From DASQPE01 sp041488455 (GTDB taxonomy: Bacteria > Gemmatimonadota > Gemmatimonadetes > Gemmatimonadales > GWC2-71-9): a DNA stretch of 19,804 nt. The notes under the pieces are model-generated. The model was not told the DNA's origin. It saw only the letters and a program-made list of their open reading frames with translations, and ran no database searches. Both the position numbers and the translations under genes were made by a program. Location: NCBI GenBank assembly GCA_041488455.1, contig JBGPPG010000061.1:1-19804 (forward strand), written 5' to 3'. This document shows positions 7,624-14,553 of this stretch, in pieces. Positions within the stretch are counted from its first letter, which is position 1, and each line of letters starts with the position of its first letter.

Positions 7624-8193
7624 ATGGACAGTCACCGATCTGAATGGACTGAGTGGCCGGTCGCCTGGAGCGCAATCTGGGTGGGCGCGCTCACGGCACT
7701 GGCCGTGGGATTGATCATTGGCCTGCTGGGATTCGCACTCGGTGCCCACGAGGTCTCTCGCTACGTGGACTGGAAGAAGGTCCGGATGGTCACGGTCATC
7801 TTCAGTATTGGCGGCGCCTTCTTTGCGTTTGTAGTTGGGGGGTGGACGGCGGCGCGAATCGCGGGCATTCGCCGTTCCGAGCCGGCGATCCTTCATGGGT
7901 CCATCGTCTGGCTGCTGGCGCTGCCCCTGCTCCTCGCACTTGCCGCCGTCGGCGCCTCCTCCCATTTCGGCGGCTGGTACGCCGGCCTTTCAGGCTTGTC
8001 GTCCTGGGCCTCCGCAACCGCATCACCCGACCCGGACCTCGCGACGGCCACGCGCAACAACGCTCTGGCGACCGTGGTCTCCCTGCTCCTCGGTCTTGTG
8101 GGCGGCGTCATTGGCGGCTGGATGGCCTCCGGTGAGCCCATGACGCTCACGCACCATCGCAACCGCGACCAGCTTGCGGAAAGGAGACCGTAA
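7624..8193 (+). CDS. Four-helix integral membrane protein
   Basis: 189-residue hypothetical membrane protein. ATG 7624 follows AAAGGA by 6 bases; the longer in-frame start at 7579 is not supported. Hydrophobic helices are at about 14-37 (AIWVGALTALAVGLIIGLLG), 55-75 (VIFSIGGAFFAFVVGGWTAA), 85-105 (WLLALPLLLALAAVGAS) and 150-168 (VVSLLLGLVGGVIGGWMAS). A glycine/serine loop GWYAGLSGLSSWAS lies after helix 3, and Gly-x3-Gly packing motifs are frequent. Its stop overlaps the ATG of the next peptide (TAATG), so the two are translationally coupled. Similar four-helix proteins are common in bacteria, but I cannot name the family. Confidence 0.75.
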   Translation: MDSHRSEWTEWPVAWSAIWVGALTALAVGLIIGLLGFALGAHEVSRYVDWKKVRMVTVIFSIGGAFFAFVVGGWTAARIAGIRRSEPAILHGSIVWLLALPLLLALAAVGASSHFGGWYAGLSGLSSWASATASPDPDLATATRNNALATVVSLLLGLVGGVIGGWMASGEPMTLTHHRNRDQLAERRP

Positions 8194-8273
8194 TGGTCCT
8201 CATCCTGTTTTGGCTGCTCGGCCTGCCCTTGAGTCTGATTCTGATACTGTTTCTCCTCGGCGTGGGGCGCTGA
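8193..8273 (+). CDS. 26-residue hydrophobic membrane peptide, coupled to upstream gene
   Basis: ATG 8193 shares one base with the TAA of the preceding gene and has a strong AAAGGAG 6-7 bases upstream; it ends at TGA 8271-8273. The product (MVLILFWLLGLPLSLILIL and a short GVGR end) is one transmembrane helix with only a C-terminal Arg as charge. It is too short for routine gene calls. The ribosome site and TAATG overlap argue that it is translated, perhaps as a small subunit or modulator of the four-helix protein. Confidence 0.55.
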   Translation: MVLILFWLLGLPLSLILILFLLGVGR

Positions 8274-8320
8274 ACGTCCCCACACGCTTCAAGCTCTCGA
8301 TACGAGAAAGGAGTACCGCA

Positions 8321-8734
8321 ATGGCACCGATGTGGAAGGCACGGACGCGTTGGGCGCTGCTACTGGCGTTGGCGGGTGCCCTCCCGGGCTGTGTCGCGGC
8401 CGCGGCCGCCGGGGCGGGCGCGGCGACGGGCATCTATCTCACCACTCGCGGCGCGGAATCGACTGTCGCCGCGCCCGTGAACGAGGTCGCGGCCCGGGCC
8501 CGGTCCGTGTTCAGGGCCGAAGGGGTAGAGCTCGACGCCGCCAGCATGGAGAGCAGCGGCGACTCGCGGGAGATCAAGGGGAAGAAGGGCGACCTCGACA
8601 TCACGGTCTCGATGGAGCGCGCGAGCGAGACGACCACCAAGACCGAGGTTACCGCGCGCAAGAACGTGGCTGAGTGGGACAAGGACTACGCGCAACGCCT
8701 GCTCGACAAGATCATCAAGAGCAGCGCGTCGTAA
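8321..8734 (+). CDS. DUF3568-like lipoprotein
   Basis: 137-residue predicted lipoprotein. ATG 8321 has GAAAGGAG 8 bases upstream; longer in-frame starts lack a signal. The signal TRWALLLALAGALPGC is followed by an Ala/Gly-rich stretch (AAAAAGAGAATGIYLTTRG) typical of DUF3568 proteins. The domain then predicts alternating helix and strand (VNEVAARARSVFRAEGVELD..., DLDITVSMER, TTKTEVTARK) and ends in a basic helix. The role is unknown; the anchored domain should be periplasmic. It is third in the cluster, 47 bases after the 26-aa peptide. Confidence 0.75.
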   Translation: MAPMWKARTRWALLLALAGALPGCVAAAAAGAGAATGIYLTTRGAESTVAAPVNEVAARARSVFRAEGVELDAASMESSGDSREIKGKKGDLDITVSMERASETTTKTEVTARKNVAEWDKDYAQRLLDKIIKSSAS

Positions 8735-8743
8735 GCGGAATGC

Positions 8744-8778
8744 CTCGAGCCCGGCACGCAGTATGGTGCCGGCTCGAG
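8744..8778. terminator. Long hairpin between convergent genes
   Basis: CTCGAGC at 8744-8750 pairs with GCTCGAG at 8772-8778. The stem continues as CGGCAC with GTGCCG, giving about 12-13 bp with a single bulged C and an 8-base loop. It lies 9 bases after the DUF3568-like stop and 16 bases from the stop of the facing gene. There is no T-tract, but position and stability suit a shared terminator. Confidence 0.5.
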
Positions 8779-8794
8779 TGCGGCGCGCATTCTC

Positions 8795-9292
8795 TCAGTC
8801 AAGCTTGAGCAGCACCGCGTCGACGGGGCGCCACGCCTCGGAGATCTTCCACTCCATGACGGACCGCCGCACGACGGCCCAGCCGAACACCTGGAAGGCG
8901 ATCTTGGGCGTACACCGCACCGCGGTGGCCTTGGCGAGCCTGGCGAGGAACCACTCGATGTCGTGGCGCACTCGGGTCGCCAGCTCCTCGAGGGACTCAT
9001 CCACCCCGCGGTGATAGGTTGACACGTGCGACCAGACCGGGCGCCCCGTAGCCGCGTCCCGGGCCGTTGCCTGCCATTTGCGGCCGGGGCGCGGCACCCG
9101 CACCTCGAAGTCGAACCCAGGCGCCTTCCGTACGACGATGCTCCACTCCACGGGGGTCGCCTCGACCCCCACACCGGGCAGCCGGCCCACCCGCGCGATC
9201 ATCTCGCGCATCAGGGATCGTGCGGGCGAGACCCTCCGCTCCGGACGGGCCCGTTGAGGCCCCTTCGCGATCGCCTCATTCGCCAGCTTCAT
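8795..9292 (-). CDS. Hypothetical protein, 165 aa
   Basis: I do not recognise the family. ATG 9292 is preceded by GGTGGAAG 4 bases away; GTG 9322 would add ten residues. The product is soluble. A basic N-terminus (KGPQRARPERRVSPARS) leads to an alpha/beta domain with EWSIVVRKAPGFDFEVRVPR and a helical stretch ESLEELATRVRHDIEWFLARL. It is separated by 46 bases from the DTT-tail lipoprotein gene upstream, so the two are probably one transcript. Confidence 0.65.
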   Translation of the reverse strand: MKLANEAIAKGPQRARPERRVSPARSLMREMIARVGRLPGVGVEATPVEWSIVVRKAPGFDFEVRVPRPGRKWQATARDAATGRPVWSHVSTYHRGVDESLEELATRVRHDIEWFLARLAKATAVRCTPKIAFQVFGWAVVRRSVMEWKISEAWRPVDAVLLKLD

Positions 9293-9338
9293 CGCGCTTC
9301 CACCGCTCTGATACCGCGGCACTCCGCCCAGGCCGCCG

Positions 9339-9566
9339 TCAGGGCTTCCGGATCGTGTCGGTCTTCACCGGCTTGGTGCCGTGTTTGCGCACGGTGTCTG
9401 CCGAGATGGTCGTATCGTGGCGAACGATCGTGGTGTCGTGCATCTCCCGCTTGGTGACCGTGGTGTCCGACGACTCACGATACCCGGTGGCCGTACCGCG
9501 ATCGGCCGGCTTTGCGCAGGCCGCCAGAACGGCCGCCATGGCACAAGCTGCCACAAAGTGCTTCAT
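9339..9566 (-). CDS. Short lipoprotein with DTT-repeat tail
   Basis: 75-residue predicted lipoprotein. ATG 9566 has GGAGGAG 4 bases upstream. The signal MKHFVAACAMAAVLAAC has a good lipobox (LAAC). The mature part has no globular look. It is a charged tail with repeated D-T-T/D-T units (SSDTTVTKREMHDTTIVRHDTTISADTV, then KTDTIRKP) in which Asp-Thr pairs alternate with basic residues. It may act as an extended linker or surface coat; there is no recognised family. It is the first gene of a two-gene minus unit, with a partial copy of the promoter-like element 79 bases upstream. Confidence 0.65.
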   Translation of the reverse strand: MKHFVAACAMAAVLAACAKPADRGTATGYRESSDTTVTKREMHDTTIVRHDTTISADTVRKHGTKPVKTDTIRKP

Positions 9567-9632
9567 AAGCTCCTCCACGTCGTGAGGTTTCTCCCTGTTT
9601 CCCGCACAAGGGTACCGAGCAACGCCGCCCGG

Positions 9633-9648
9633 CACCATTTCTCCTAAG
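9633..9648 (-). promoter_or_regulatory. Partial third copy of the promoter-like upstream box
   Basis: On the minus strand this reads CTTAGGAGAAATGGTG. It matches CTTAGGACCAATAGCG of copy A at 12 of 16 bases and the corresponding part of the 14339 copy at 12 of 16. The AGGA start lies 79 bases from the ATG of the lipoprotein gene, against 80 bases in copy A. Downstream, GCTCGG followed by GTGCG resembles copy A but at a longer spacing, so the second box is not conserved. Confidence 0.25.
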
Positions 9649-9730
9649 GCAGACGCCGCCGTGGTACTTTCGTCGGCTTGTCCCCCCCGCATCCGCATCG
9701 GCAACGAGGAGTATGCGCGAAGACGGCTGG

Positions 9731-11692
9731 CTAGCGCTGTTCGCCTCCGGCAGCTGCGAATCGCGGGCGACGGCCGTGGGTCGCGAGCACCGATTGCAGG
9801 GCGTCCAGGTTCACGGGCTTCACCAGATGCTCGTCAAAGCCAGCACGCTCCGACTCGACCCGCGCATTCCGCTCGCCGTATCCGGTCAGCGCAATCAGCA
9901 CCCTGCCCGCTCCGCCGGACTGTGCGCGGATCCGGCGGGCCGCCTCGTAGCCGTTAAGTCCCGGCATCCCGATATCGAGCAGCACGACTTCCGGATTCGT
10001 CGCCGCCGTCAGCTCGACCGCCTGCATCCCATCGCGCGCGATGGTCACCTCGTGGCCCCGCAGGGTGAGAAGCGCGGCAAGGCTCCTCGCACCATCCTCG
10101 TGATCATCGGCGAGCAGGATCCGCCACGCCTGGTGCGACCGGGGCTCGGCGCCCGCGGCAGGGGCCGCCGGCGCCCCGTTGCTCGCCTCCATGAGGACCG
10201 GCAGCCGCACACTGAACTCGCTTCCCCGGTCCGGCCCATCGCTGCGGGCCGTGACCGTTCCGCCATGGAGCCCTACCAGCTGGCGCGCCAGAGAGAGGCC
10301 GATGCCGAGGCCGCCCCGGCACCGTTCCAGGGAGTGGTCGACCTGGTTGAAAATCTCGAAGATGTGCTCCAGCTCGCCGGGCGCGAGCCCGATGCCGGTG
10401 TCCTTCACCGTCACCACGACAGCGCCGCCCCGGCGTTCGGCCGTCAGCCGGATCTTGCCGCCCGGCGGTGTGTACTTCGCCGCGTTGTTCAGCAGATTGG
10501 CCAGCGCCTGCGACAACCGAATGCGGTCCGCATCGATCCAGACGGGATCCGGCGGGAGAACGACGGTGAGCTCATGACCGCCCTCGGCGATCTGCGCACT
10601 GGCCGTTTCCAGGGCCGCCCTCACCACGCTGGCGATGTCGATTCGCGCGCGCTGCAGCACCAGCTTTCCCCTCGTGATGCGCGAGACATCCAGAAGATCG
10701 TCGATCAGCCGCTTCATGTGCTCGATCTGCCGCTCCATCATGTTCGTGAACTCCGCGGCCACCTCCGGGCGATCGAGGGAGTTGCGGACGATCTCGACGG
10801 CGTTCTGCAGCGGTGCGAGGGGGTTTCGCAGCTCGTGCGCCAGGACGGCGAGGAATTCGTCCTTCCGGCGATTCGCTTCCGCCACCGCCGCCTCGGCCTG
10901 CTTCTGGGGGCTGATGTCGCGCGCTACCTTGGAGGCGCCGATGACCCGGCCCGCGGCGTCTCGAATCGGCGAGATCGTGAGCGAGATGTCGATCAGGCGG
11001 CCGTCCCTGGCTCGGCGAAGCGTCTCGAAGTGCTCTAGCCGCTCGCCGCGACGCAGGCGCGCCAGAATCACCCGCTCCTCCTCAAGCCGGTCCGGAGGAA
11101 TGACCAGCGTTACGGGTTGGCCGATGGCCTCAGCGGCGGTGTACCCGAACAGGCGCTCGGCGCCGGCGTTCCATGACGTGATGAGCCCGTCGAGGGTCTT
11201 GCTGACGATCGCGTCCTCCGACGACTCGACGATGGCGGCGAGCAGCGCCTGCGCCTCTTCGGCCCGTTTCCGATCGGTGATATCAATGAGGACGTTCACG
11301 GCCCCGAGAACGACTCCCCGCTCGTCGAGGATCGGGTTAGCGTGGGCCAGTGTCGTCCGGCGCCGGCCATCGGGACGCTCGATGACGATCTCCTGCCCGT
11401 TGAACTCCTTACCCATCCGCAGCGCGAGCGACATCCAGCACTCCTCGTGCGCGATCGGGGTGCCGTCCGCTGCGTAGAGCCTGAAGGACCCGCAGAACCG
11501 GTCTACCCGGTCGTTCAACCGCGGGCTGCGGCCCCAGAGCTCCGCCGCATGCCGGTTGAAATAGGTGATGAGACCGGAGGCGTCGCAGGTGTAGGCTGCC
11601 GCGGGGAGGCTGTCGAGCAGGCGTTGGAACTGCACTTGCTGCGTGGGAAGAGCGACCCCGACCTGCACGGGGCCGGGAGGATCAAGCGACAC
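9731..11692 (-). CDS. Hybrid sensor histidine kinase (PAS-PAS-HisKA-HATPase-REC)
   Basis: 653-residue cytoplasmic hybrid kinase that should sense a small ligand or redox state through PAS domains and phosphorylate its own receiver. GTG 11692 has GGAGG 5 bases upstream. Order: PAS 1 at about 22-140 (ending VLIDITDRKRAEEA), PAS 2 at about 148-265 (ending VARDISPQKQAEAA), HisKA with phospho-acceptor H286 in LAHELRNPLAPLQ, and HATPase with N box LANLLNNAAKYTPPGG. The G boxes are DTGIGLAP and GGLGIGLSLARQLV. A receiver follows at about 526-640 with acidic pair ADDHED, phospho-acceptor D573 and K in LVKPV. No transmembrane helix is present. Its receiver is very similar to the separate response regulator at 12111-12572, which suggests duplication or shared phosphate flow. 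Confidence 0.95.
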   Translation of the reverse strand: MSLDPPGPVQVGVALPTQQVQFQRLLDSLPAAAYTCDASGLITYFNRHAAELWGRSPRLNDRVDRFCGSFRLYAADGTPIAHEECWMSLALRMGKEFNGQEIVIERPDGRRRTTLAHANPILDERGVVLGAVNVLIDITDRKRAEEAQALLAAIVESSEDAIVSKTLDGLITSWNAGAERLFGYTAAEAIGQPVTLVIPPDRLEEERVILARLRRGERLEHFETLRRARDGRLIDISLTISPIRDAAGRVIGASKVARDISPQKQAEAAVAEANRRKDEFLAVLAHELRNPLAPLQNAVEIVRNSLDRPEVAAEFTNMMERQIEHMKRLIDDLLDVSRITRGKLVLQRARIDIASVVRAALETASAQIAEGGHELTVVLPPDPVWIDADRIRLSQALANLLNNAAKYTPPGGKIRLTAERRGGAVVVTVKDTGIGLAPGELEHIFEIFNQVDHSLERCRGGLGIGLSLARQLVGLHGGTVTARSDGPDRGSEFSVRLPVLMEASNGAPAAPAAGAEPRSHQAWRILLADDHEDGARSLAALLTLRGHEVTIARDGMQAVELTAATNPEVVLLDIGMPGLNGYEAARRIRAQSGGAGRVLIALTGYGERNARVESERAGFDEHLVKPVNLDALQSVLATHGRRPRFAAAGGEQR

Positions 11693-12110
11693 GGTAGCCT
11701 CCGCGGGCCAACCTAGAGATGAGTTTCAGCCGTTCGACCCACCGCCCCAACCCGCCGCACCGGACGAGCGCTAGCATAAGCGAGCGGGACGCGCGCGCGC
11801 AATGGTGGGGCCGGAGCATCAGCTCCGACCGAGCCTTCCGGGGCTTGTCGGACAGGGGTTCGTCCTGCCAGGCGAAGGCGCGAATAGCCCGAAAACGGGT
11901 GCCTCGCGCCTTTTGCGTTGTAGGGGGATAGGATGGCACGGCAGTGACCGGATTCCTGCTCGTGCTCCTGGAGCCCGAGGCTCCGGGGCTCGCGCGCGAG
12001 TACAAATCCCTCACCGAAGGGCTCCTGCTCGTCAGCACCATCCTCCTGTGGGAAGCTCGGACGCGGACGAACCGGGTGACGCGCGCCGCGTCTGACAGCC
12101 GCCGAACTTC
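11693..12110. other. 418-base non-coding gap between response regulator and kinase
   Basis: I see no convincing gene here. It holds the candidate kinase promoter (11773-11802), a stable hairpin CCTGGAGCC-CGA-GGCTCCGGG (11967-11987), a 12-base palindrome CTCGCGCGCGAG (11989-12000), and a smaller stem CGGAGC-ATCA-GCTCCG (11814-11829). A plus frame from GTG 11944 is hydrophobic at the start but runs into the response regulator gene and lacks a ribosome site. Confidence 0.5.
11773..11802 (-). promoter_or_regulatory. Possible sigma-70-type promoter of the hybrid kinase
   Basis: On the minus strand TTGCGC (11802-11797), 18 bases, then TATGCT (11778-11773). It lies about 80 bases before the kinase GTG. 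Both boxes keep the strongest consensus bases, but this is a pattern match by eye only. Confidence 0.3.
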
Positions 12111-12572
12111 TCACGCCTCCGGGGTGCTCGGCGGCGCGGTGAGCAACGCCTGAAGCGTGCTCAGCTCGATCGGCTTCACCAGATGGTGGTCGAAGCCGGA
12201 TTCCCGCGACTGGCGCCGCATTTCGGCCTGCCCCCAGCCGGTGATCGCGATGATGAGGATGCCGGCGCCCCACGGCTGCCGCCGGATTCGCTCGGCCGCC
12301 TCGTAACCTGTGAGCTTCGGCATCGCGAGGTCCAGCAGCATGACATCGGGCCGCACCGTCCCCGCGAGGTCGACGGCCTGCTCCCCGTCGTAGACCACGA
12401 ACACGTCGTGACCCTTCAGTCGAAGCAGCTCCGCGAGACTGTCGGCGCCATCCTTGTGGTCGTCGGCCAACAGGACGCGACGGGTGCGGGCGCCGGCCGT
12501 ACGCCCGTGGCTGGCGGACCGGGAAGCGCCGGTCCGCCCCTTCCCTGAAGGTCCATGGGCTCGCAGCGCCAC
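12111..12572 (-). CDS. Single-domain response regulator
   Basis: 153-residue receiver protein without an output domain (CheY-like), so it probably relays phosphate or acts by protein contact. GTG 12572 has GGAGG 9 bases upstream. About 30 basic N-terminal residues precede the receiver; an alternative start inside this tail is possible. Receiver motifs are LLADDHKDG (D37, D38), phospho-acceptor D81 in MLLDLAMPKLTG, AITGWG and K in LVKPI. Its stop is 418 bases from the kinase gene. Its start is 5 bases after the DUF892 stop, so it is co-transcribed with that stress protein. The likely kinase partner is the hybrid kinase downstream, by proximity and receiver similarity. Confidence 0.9.
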   Translation of the reverse strand: MALRAHGPSGKGRTGASRSASHGRTAGARTRRVLLADDHKDGADSLAELLRLKGHDVFVVYDGEQAVDLAGTVRPDVMLLDLAMPKLTGYEAAERIRRQPWGAGILIIAITGWGQAEMRRQSRESGFDHHLVKPIELSTLQALLTAPPSTPEA

Positions 12573-12577
12573 TCCCG

Positions 12578-13183
12578 CTAGCCTCCCGACCGCGCCCGGC
12601 TCTGCCGCCGCATCGGGGTCCCGGTGTGCTGCCGCTTGTCCTTCTGATCCTCGCCCCCATCGGCGGTCGACGACTCGGTATCCACCCCGCCGGCCGCCTC
12701 GATGTTGATCGAGCCTTCCGCCAGCTCGGTCAGCGCGTCGTTGGTCTCCCGCTCCTCGCTCAGCGTGGTGCGGAGCTGACCGGCTGCCTGGCTGTCCTTC
12801 AGCAGATCGGCGAAGGTCGCGGCGCAGCCATAGCCCGCGATCTCGTAGTGCTCGATCCGCTGTGCGGCCGCGATGATCGCTGCGTCCCGCACCCGCGGGT
12901 CGCCGTCGGCCTCGATCGCTTCGCTCGCTTCCTTGATCAGGCCAGCCATGCCCTTGCAGACCGTGCGTCCGGGCCCTTCCTCCATCTGGCCGAGGATGTC
13001 GTCGAGCCGCGCGACGTGGCCCTTCGTGACCTCGAGATGCTCCCGAATGGCCGATTTGAGGTCGCCGTTGTGGGCCGCCTTCGCAGCCTTCGGCAGGGCC
13101 TCGACCAGCTGAGTCTCGGCGCTGTGGAGATCGCGCAATTGCTCCAGATAGAGCGTGCGCATGGAATCAAGCTTCGCAGTCAT
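12578..13183 (-). CDS. DUF892 (YciE/YciF-type) ferritin-like protein
   Basis: 201-residue four-helix ferritin-like protein of the YciE/YciF family, linked in enterobacteria to general stress and found as dimers with a buried metal pair. ATG 13183, with GGAGAG upstream. Family features are LRTLYLEQLRDLHSAETQ-type helix 1, REHLEVTKGHVARLDDIL helix 2, VRDAAIIAAAQRIEHYEIAGYG helix 3 and a helix 4 ending in TDALTELA-like sequence. The Glu/His residues in AETQ, HLE..GH and EHYEIAGY supply likely metal ligands. Beyond about residue 160 there is a polar, low-complexity tail (EDQKDKRQHTG, RRQSRARSGG) not needed for the fold. It is first in a unit with the response regulator. Confidence 0.85.
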   Translation of the reverse strand: MTAKLDSMRTLYLEQLRDLHSAETQLVEALPKAAKAAHNGDLKSAIREHLEVTKGHVARLDDILGQMEEGPGRTVCKGMAGLIKEASEAIEADGDPRVRDAAIIAAAQRIEHYEIAGYGCAATFADLLKDSQAAGQLRTTLSEERETNDALTELAEGSINIEAAGGVDTESSTADGGEDQKDKRQHTGTPMRRQSRARSGG

Positions 13184-13458
13184 GGTCTATCTCTCCATCG
13201 GCCGTCGCGTGACGGCCTGCTGTCCAAGTGGTGGTCGGTTCGCCCGGACGCGGCAACGGCTCGCGTGCCGAGCTGATTGCTTCTAGCTACGCTAGGCCTC
13301 GCAGTAGCCCTTAACAAGACGCCCTAGGTTGACCATTCGCCTCGCTCCCAGGTAATAGCCCGCGCCACGGTCACCGAGAGACCGCGGGCCATTCCCTACG
13401 AGAAATGGTCGGCGTCGGGTGCAGGTGCTAGCGGGAGGGTCGTCCAGCTGAATCGGGC

Positions 13459-14208
13459 TCAGCCGGACAGCGCGCGGCGAATCTTACGCAACCCGCGGGA
13501 GAGGAGACTCCGCTGCGGCGGGGGCGTTGGCCGGGTCGCGCAGAACGGCTGCTCCCGCCAGAGGAGACCGGTCACCCGGCCCGCCACCCGTTTCCGGTAG
13601 ATCCGCGTCCGCTCGACCTGCTCGACGAAAGCCCAGCGCGGCGTCTCGGTGTCCAAGAATGCAGAGAGCTGCTGCACGCTCCGGAGCTGCACGTCGTCCA
13701 CCAGCAACCAGCCGTCCTCGACCAACCGGTCCGCGGTGTAGAAGAAGTCGATCAGCGGCAGCGGAACCGCGTGATCCCCATCGATAAGCACCAGGTCCAG
13801 CGGCGTCGCATTCAGCGCCGGCAGCACCAGCTGCGAGGGCCCGGTCCGATAGGAGACGGTCTCCACCGACGCCCCGTGCGCGCGGCACCAGTCGTTGATG
13901 GATCGATGCTCCTCCGGAAACGGGGAGACCGACTGATGGCGGCACGCCCAGAGCGCGAACACGATCGTCGAGTATCCGCATCCGGTCTCGAGCGTTCGTA
14001 ACCCCGGGTGCAGGTGGCGCATGATCCAGTCAAGCACGGACGGGTGCAACGACCAGTCCCAGACCGCCGCGTCCGTCAGCGTCGTCCCGTCGTGTGCGCC
14101 GTGGAGCTTGGGCCGCTCCCGCATCAGGAGCGCGTAGAGATCCTCCGGGCGCGCGCGGATGGCATCGGTCAGGTGGTCGAGCCGGCGCCGGTCGAGTTCA
14201 GTCGTCAT
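13459..14208 (-). CDS. Class I SAM-dependent methyltransferase
   Basis: 249-residue Rossmann-fold methyltransferase of the Methyltransf_24 type. ATG 14208; no strong ribosome site is visible. SAM-binding motif I is LETGCGYSTIVFALWA (about residue 72), motif II contains SVSPFPEEHRSINDW, the acidic D-x-D motif is LVLIDGDHA, and LLVDDV follows. This subgroup often modifies sugars or small metabolites, but the substrate cannot be read from sequence. The C-terminus is strongly basic. It stands alone: 275 bases separate its stop from the DUF892 gene. That gap contains an inverted repeat GCCCGCG/CGCGGGC (13358-13364 and 13383-13389). A palindrome GGTTGCAACC lies 12 bases upstream of its ATG. Confidence 0.85.
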   Translation of the reverse strand: MTTELDRRRLDHLTDAIRARPEDLYALLMRERPKLHGAHDGTTLTDAAVWDWSLHPSVLDWIMRHLHPGLRTLETGCGYSTIVFALWACRHQSVSPFPEEHRSINDWCRAHGASVETVSYRTGPSQLVLPALNATPLDLVLIDGDHAVPLPLIDFFYTADRLVEDGWLLVDDVQLRSVQQLSAFLDTETPRWAFVEQVERTRIYRKRVAGRVTGLLWREQPFCATRPTPPPQRSLLSRGLRKIRRALSG

Positions 14209-14338
14209 GCGATTACCATGGTTGCAACCTACCCTCAGGCACGCGCCAGATCAGCGACCCCGGACACAAGAACGGCGGCCACCAGACCGGCCCGCCGCTC
14301 GAGGAGTGCTACCTAAGGGTACGCTGCTGACGCGACCG

Positions 14339-14375
14339 AGGATCAATGGTGCTGGCTGAGCGCGGCTTCTATCGT
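14339..14375 (+). promoter_or_regulatory. Bipartite promoter-like element, copy B
   Basis: AGGATCAAT (14339-14347), 15 bases, CGGCTTCTATCGT (14363-14375). This is the second copy of the element upstream of the 7624 operon, with 8 of 9 and 13 of 13 matching bases at identical spacing. No plus-strand gene follows it; the next plus-strand landmark is a T-rich-flanked hairpin 50 bases on. Confidence 0.35.
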
Positions 14376-14379
14376 AGAC

Positions 14380-14468
14380 CACGTAGTTCGCACGGCCCCA
14401 CGTAACGCTTGCTCGCCACTCAAGCCCCCGCTCTCGCCGAAGCCGGCCGGGCGGGGGTCCCTTCTTTT
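14380..14468 (+). ncRNA. Candidate small RNA between copy B and a terminator
   Basis: Inference only. A promoter-like element ends at 14375. A hairpin with 7-bp GC stem (14425-14457) is followed by TCCCTTCTTTT, and no ATG frame lies between them. A transcript of roughly 90 bases would fit. The exact start is a guess. Confidence 0.2.
14425..14457 (+). terminator. Rho-independent-like hairpin, plus strand
   Basis: CCCCCGC (14425-14431) pairs with GCGGGGG (14451-14457), and TCCCTTCTTTT follows on the plus strand. It looks like an intrinsic terminator, yet no plus-strand gene precedes it. Confidence 0.45.
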
Positions 14469-14482
14469 GGCGAGGCACGAGA

Positions 14483-14514
14483 AAGCCTCGCAACTCCGAA
14501 GGAGCGCGAGGCTT
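14483..14514 (-). terminator. Double-stem hairpin after the hydrolase gene
   Basis: AAGCCTCGC (14483-14491) pairs perfectly with GCGAGGCTT (14506-14514), and the loop holds an inner stem CTCC-GAA-GGAG. It begins 39 bases past the stop of the minus-strand hydrolase; on that strand the hairpin ends in GAGGCTTTCTCG, a short T-tract. It is a probable terminator for the hydrolase operon. Confidence 0.5.
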
Positions 14515-14553
14515 GCGATGATAGCCGGGGGGCAGGACAGAAACGTGGCTGTC

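Noticed and set aside
9713..11038. 441-codon plus-strand frame opposite the histidine kinase
   Set aside because: The kinase on the minus strand shows every catalytic motif; the plus frame has no recognisable domain and typical antisense composition.
11944..12153. Plus-strand frame beginning TGFLLVLLEPEAPG
   Set aside because: It is hydrophobic only at the start, has no Shine-Dalgarno, and its end overlaps the response regulator coding region.
11713..12660. Long minus-strand frame of 315 codons across the response regulator and the gap after it
   Set aside because: It runs through the response regulator in another frame, is rich in Arg, Gly and Ala with no domain, and has no ribosome site: a GC-rich shadow.
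13358..13389. Inverted repeat GCCCGCG/CGCGGGC as terminator of the methyltransferase gene
   Set aside because: The 18-base loop and lack of a T-run make it weak; it is noted only in the methyltransferase entry.
14209..14553. tRNA or integration site near the double hairpins
   Set aside because: Paired hairpins like these can flank tRNA genes or attachment sites, but I found no cloverleaf, no T-loop sequence and no integrase in the window.
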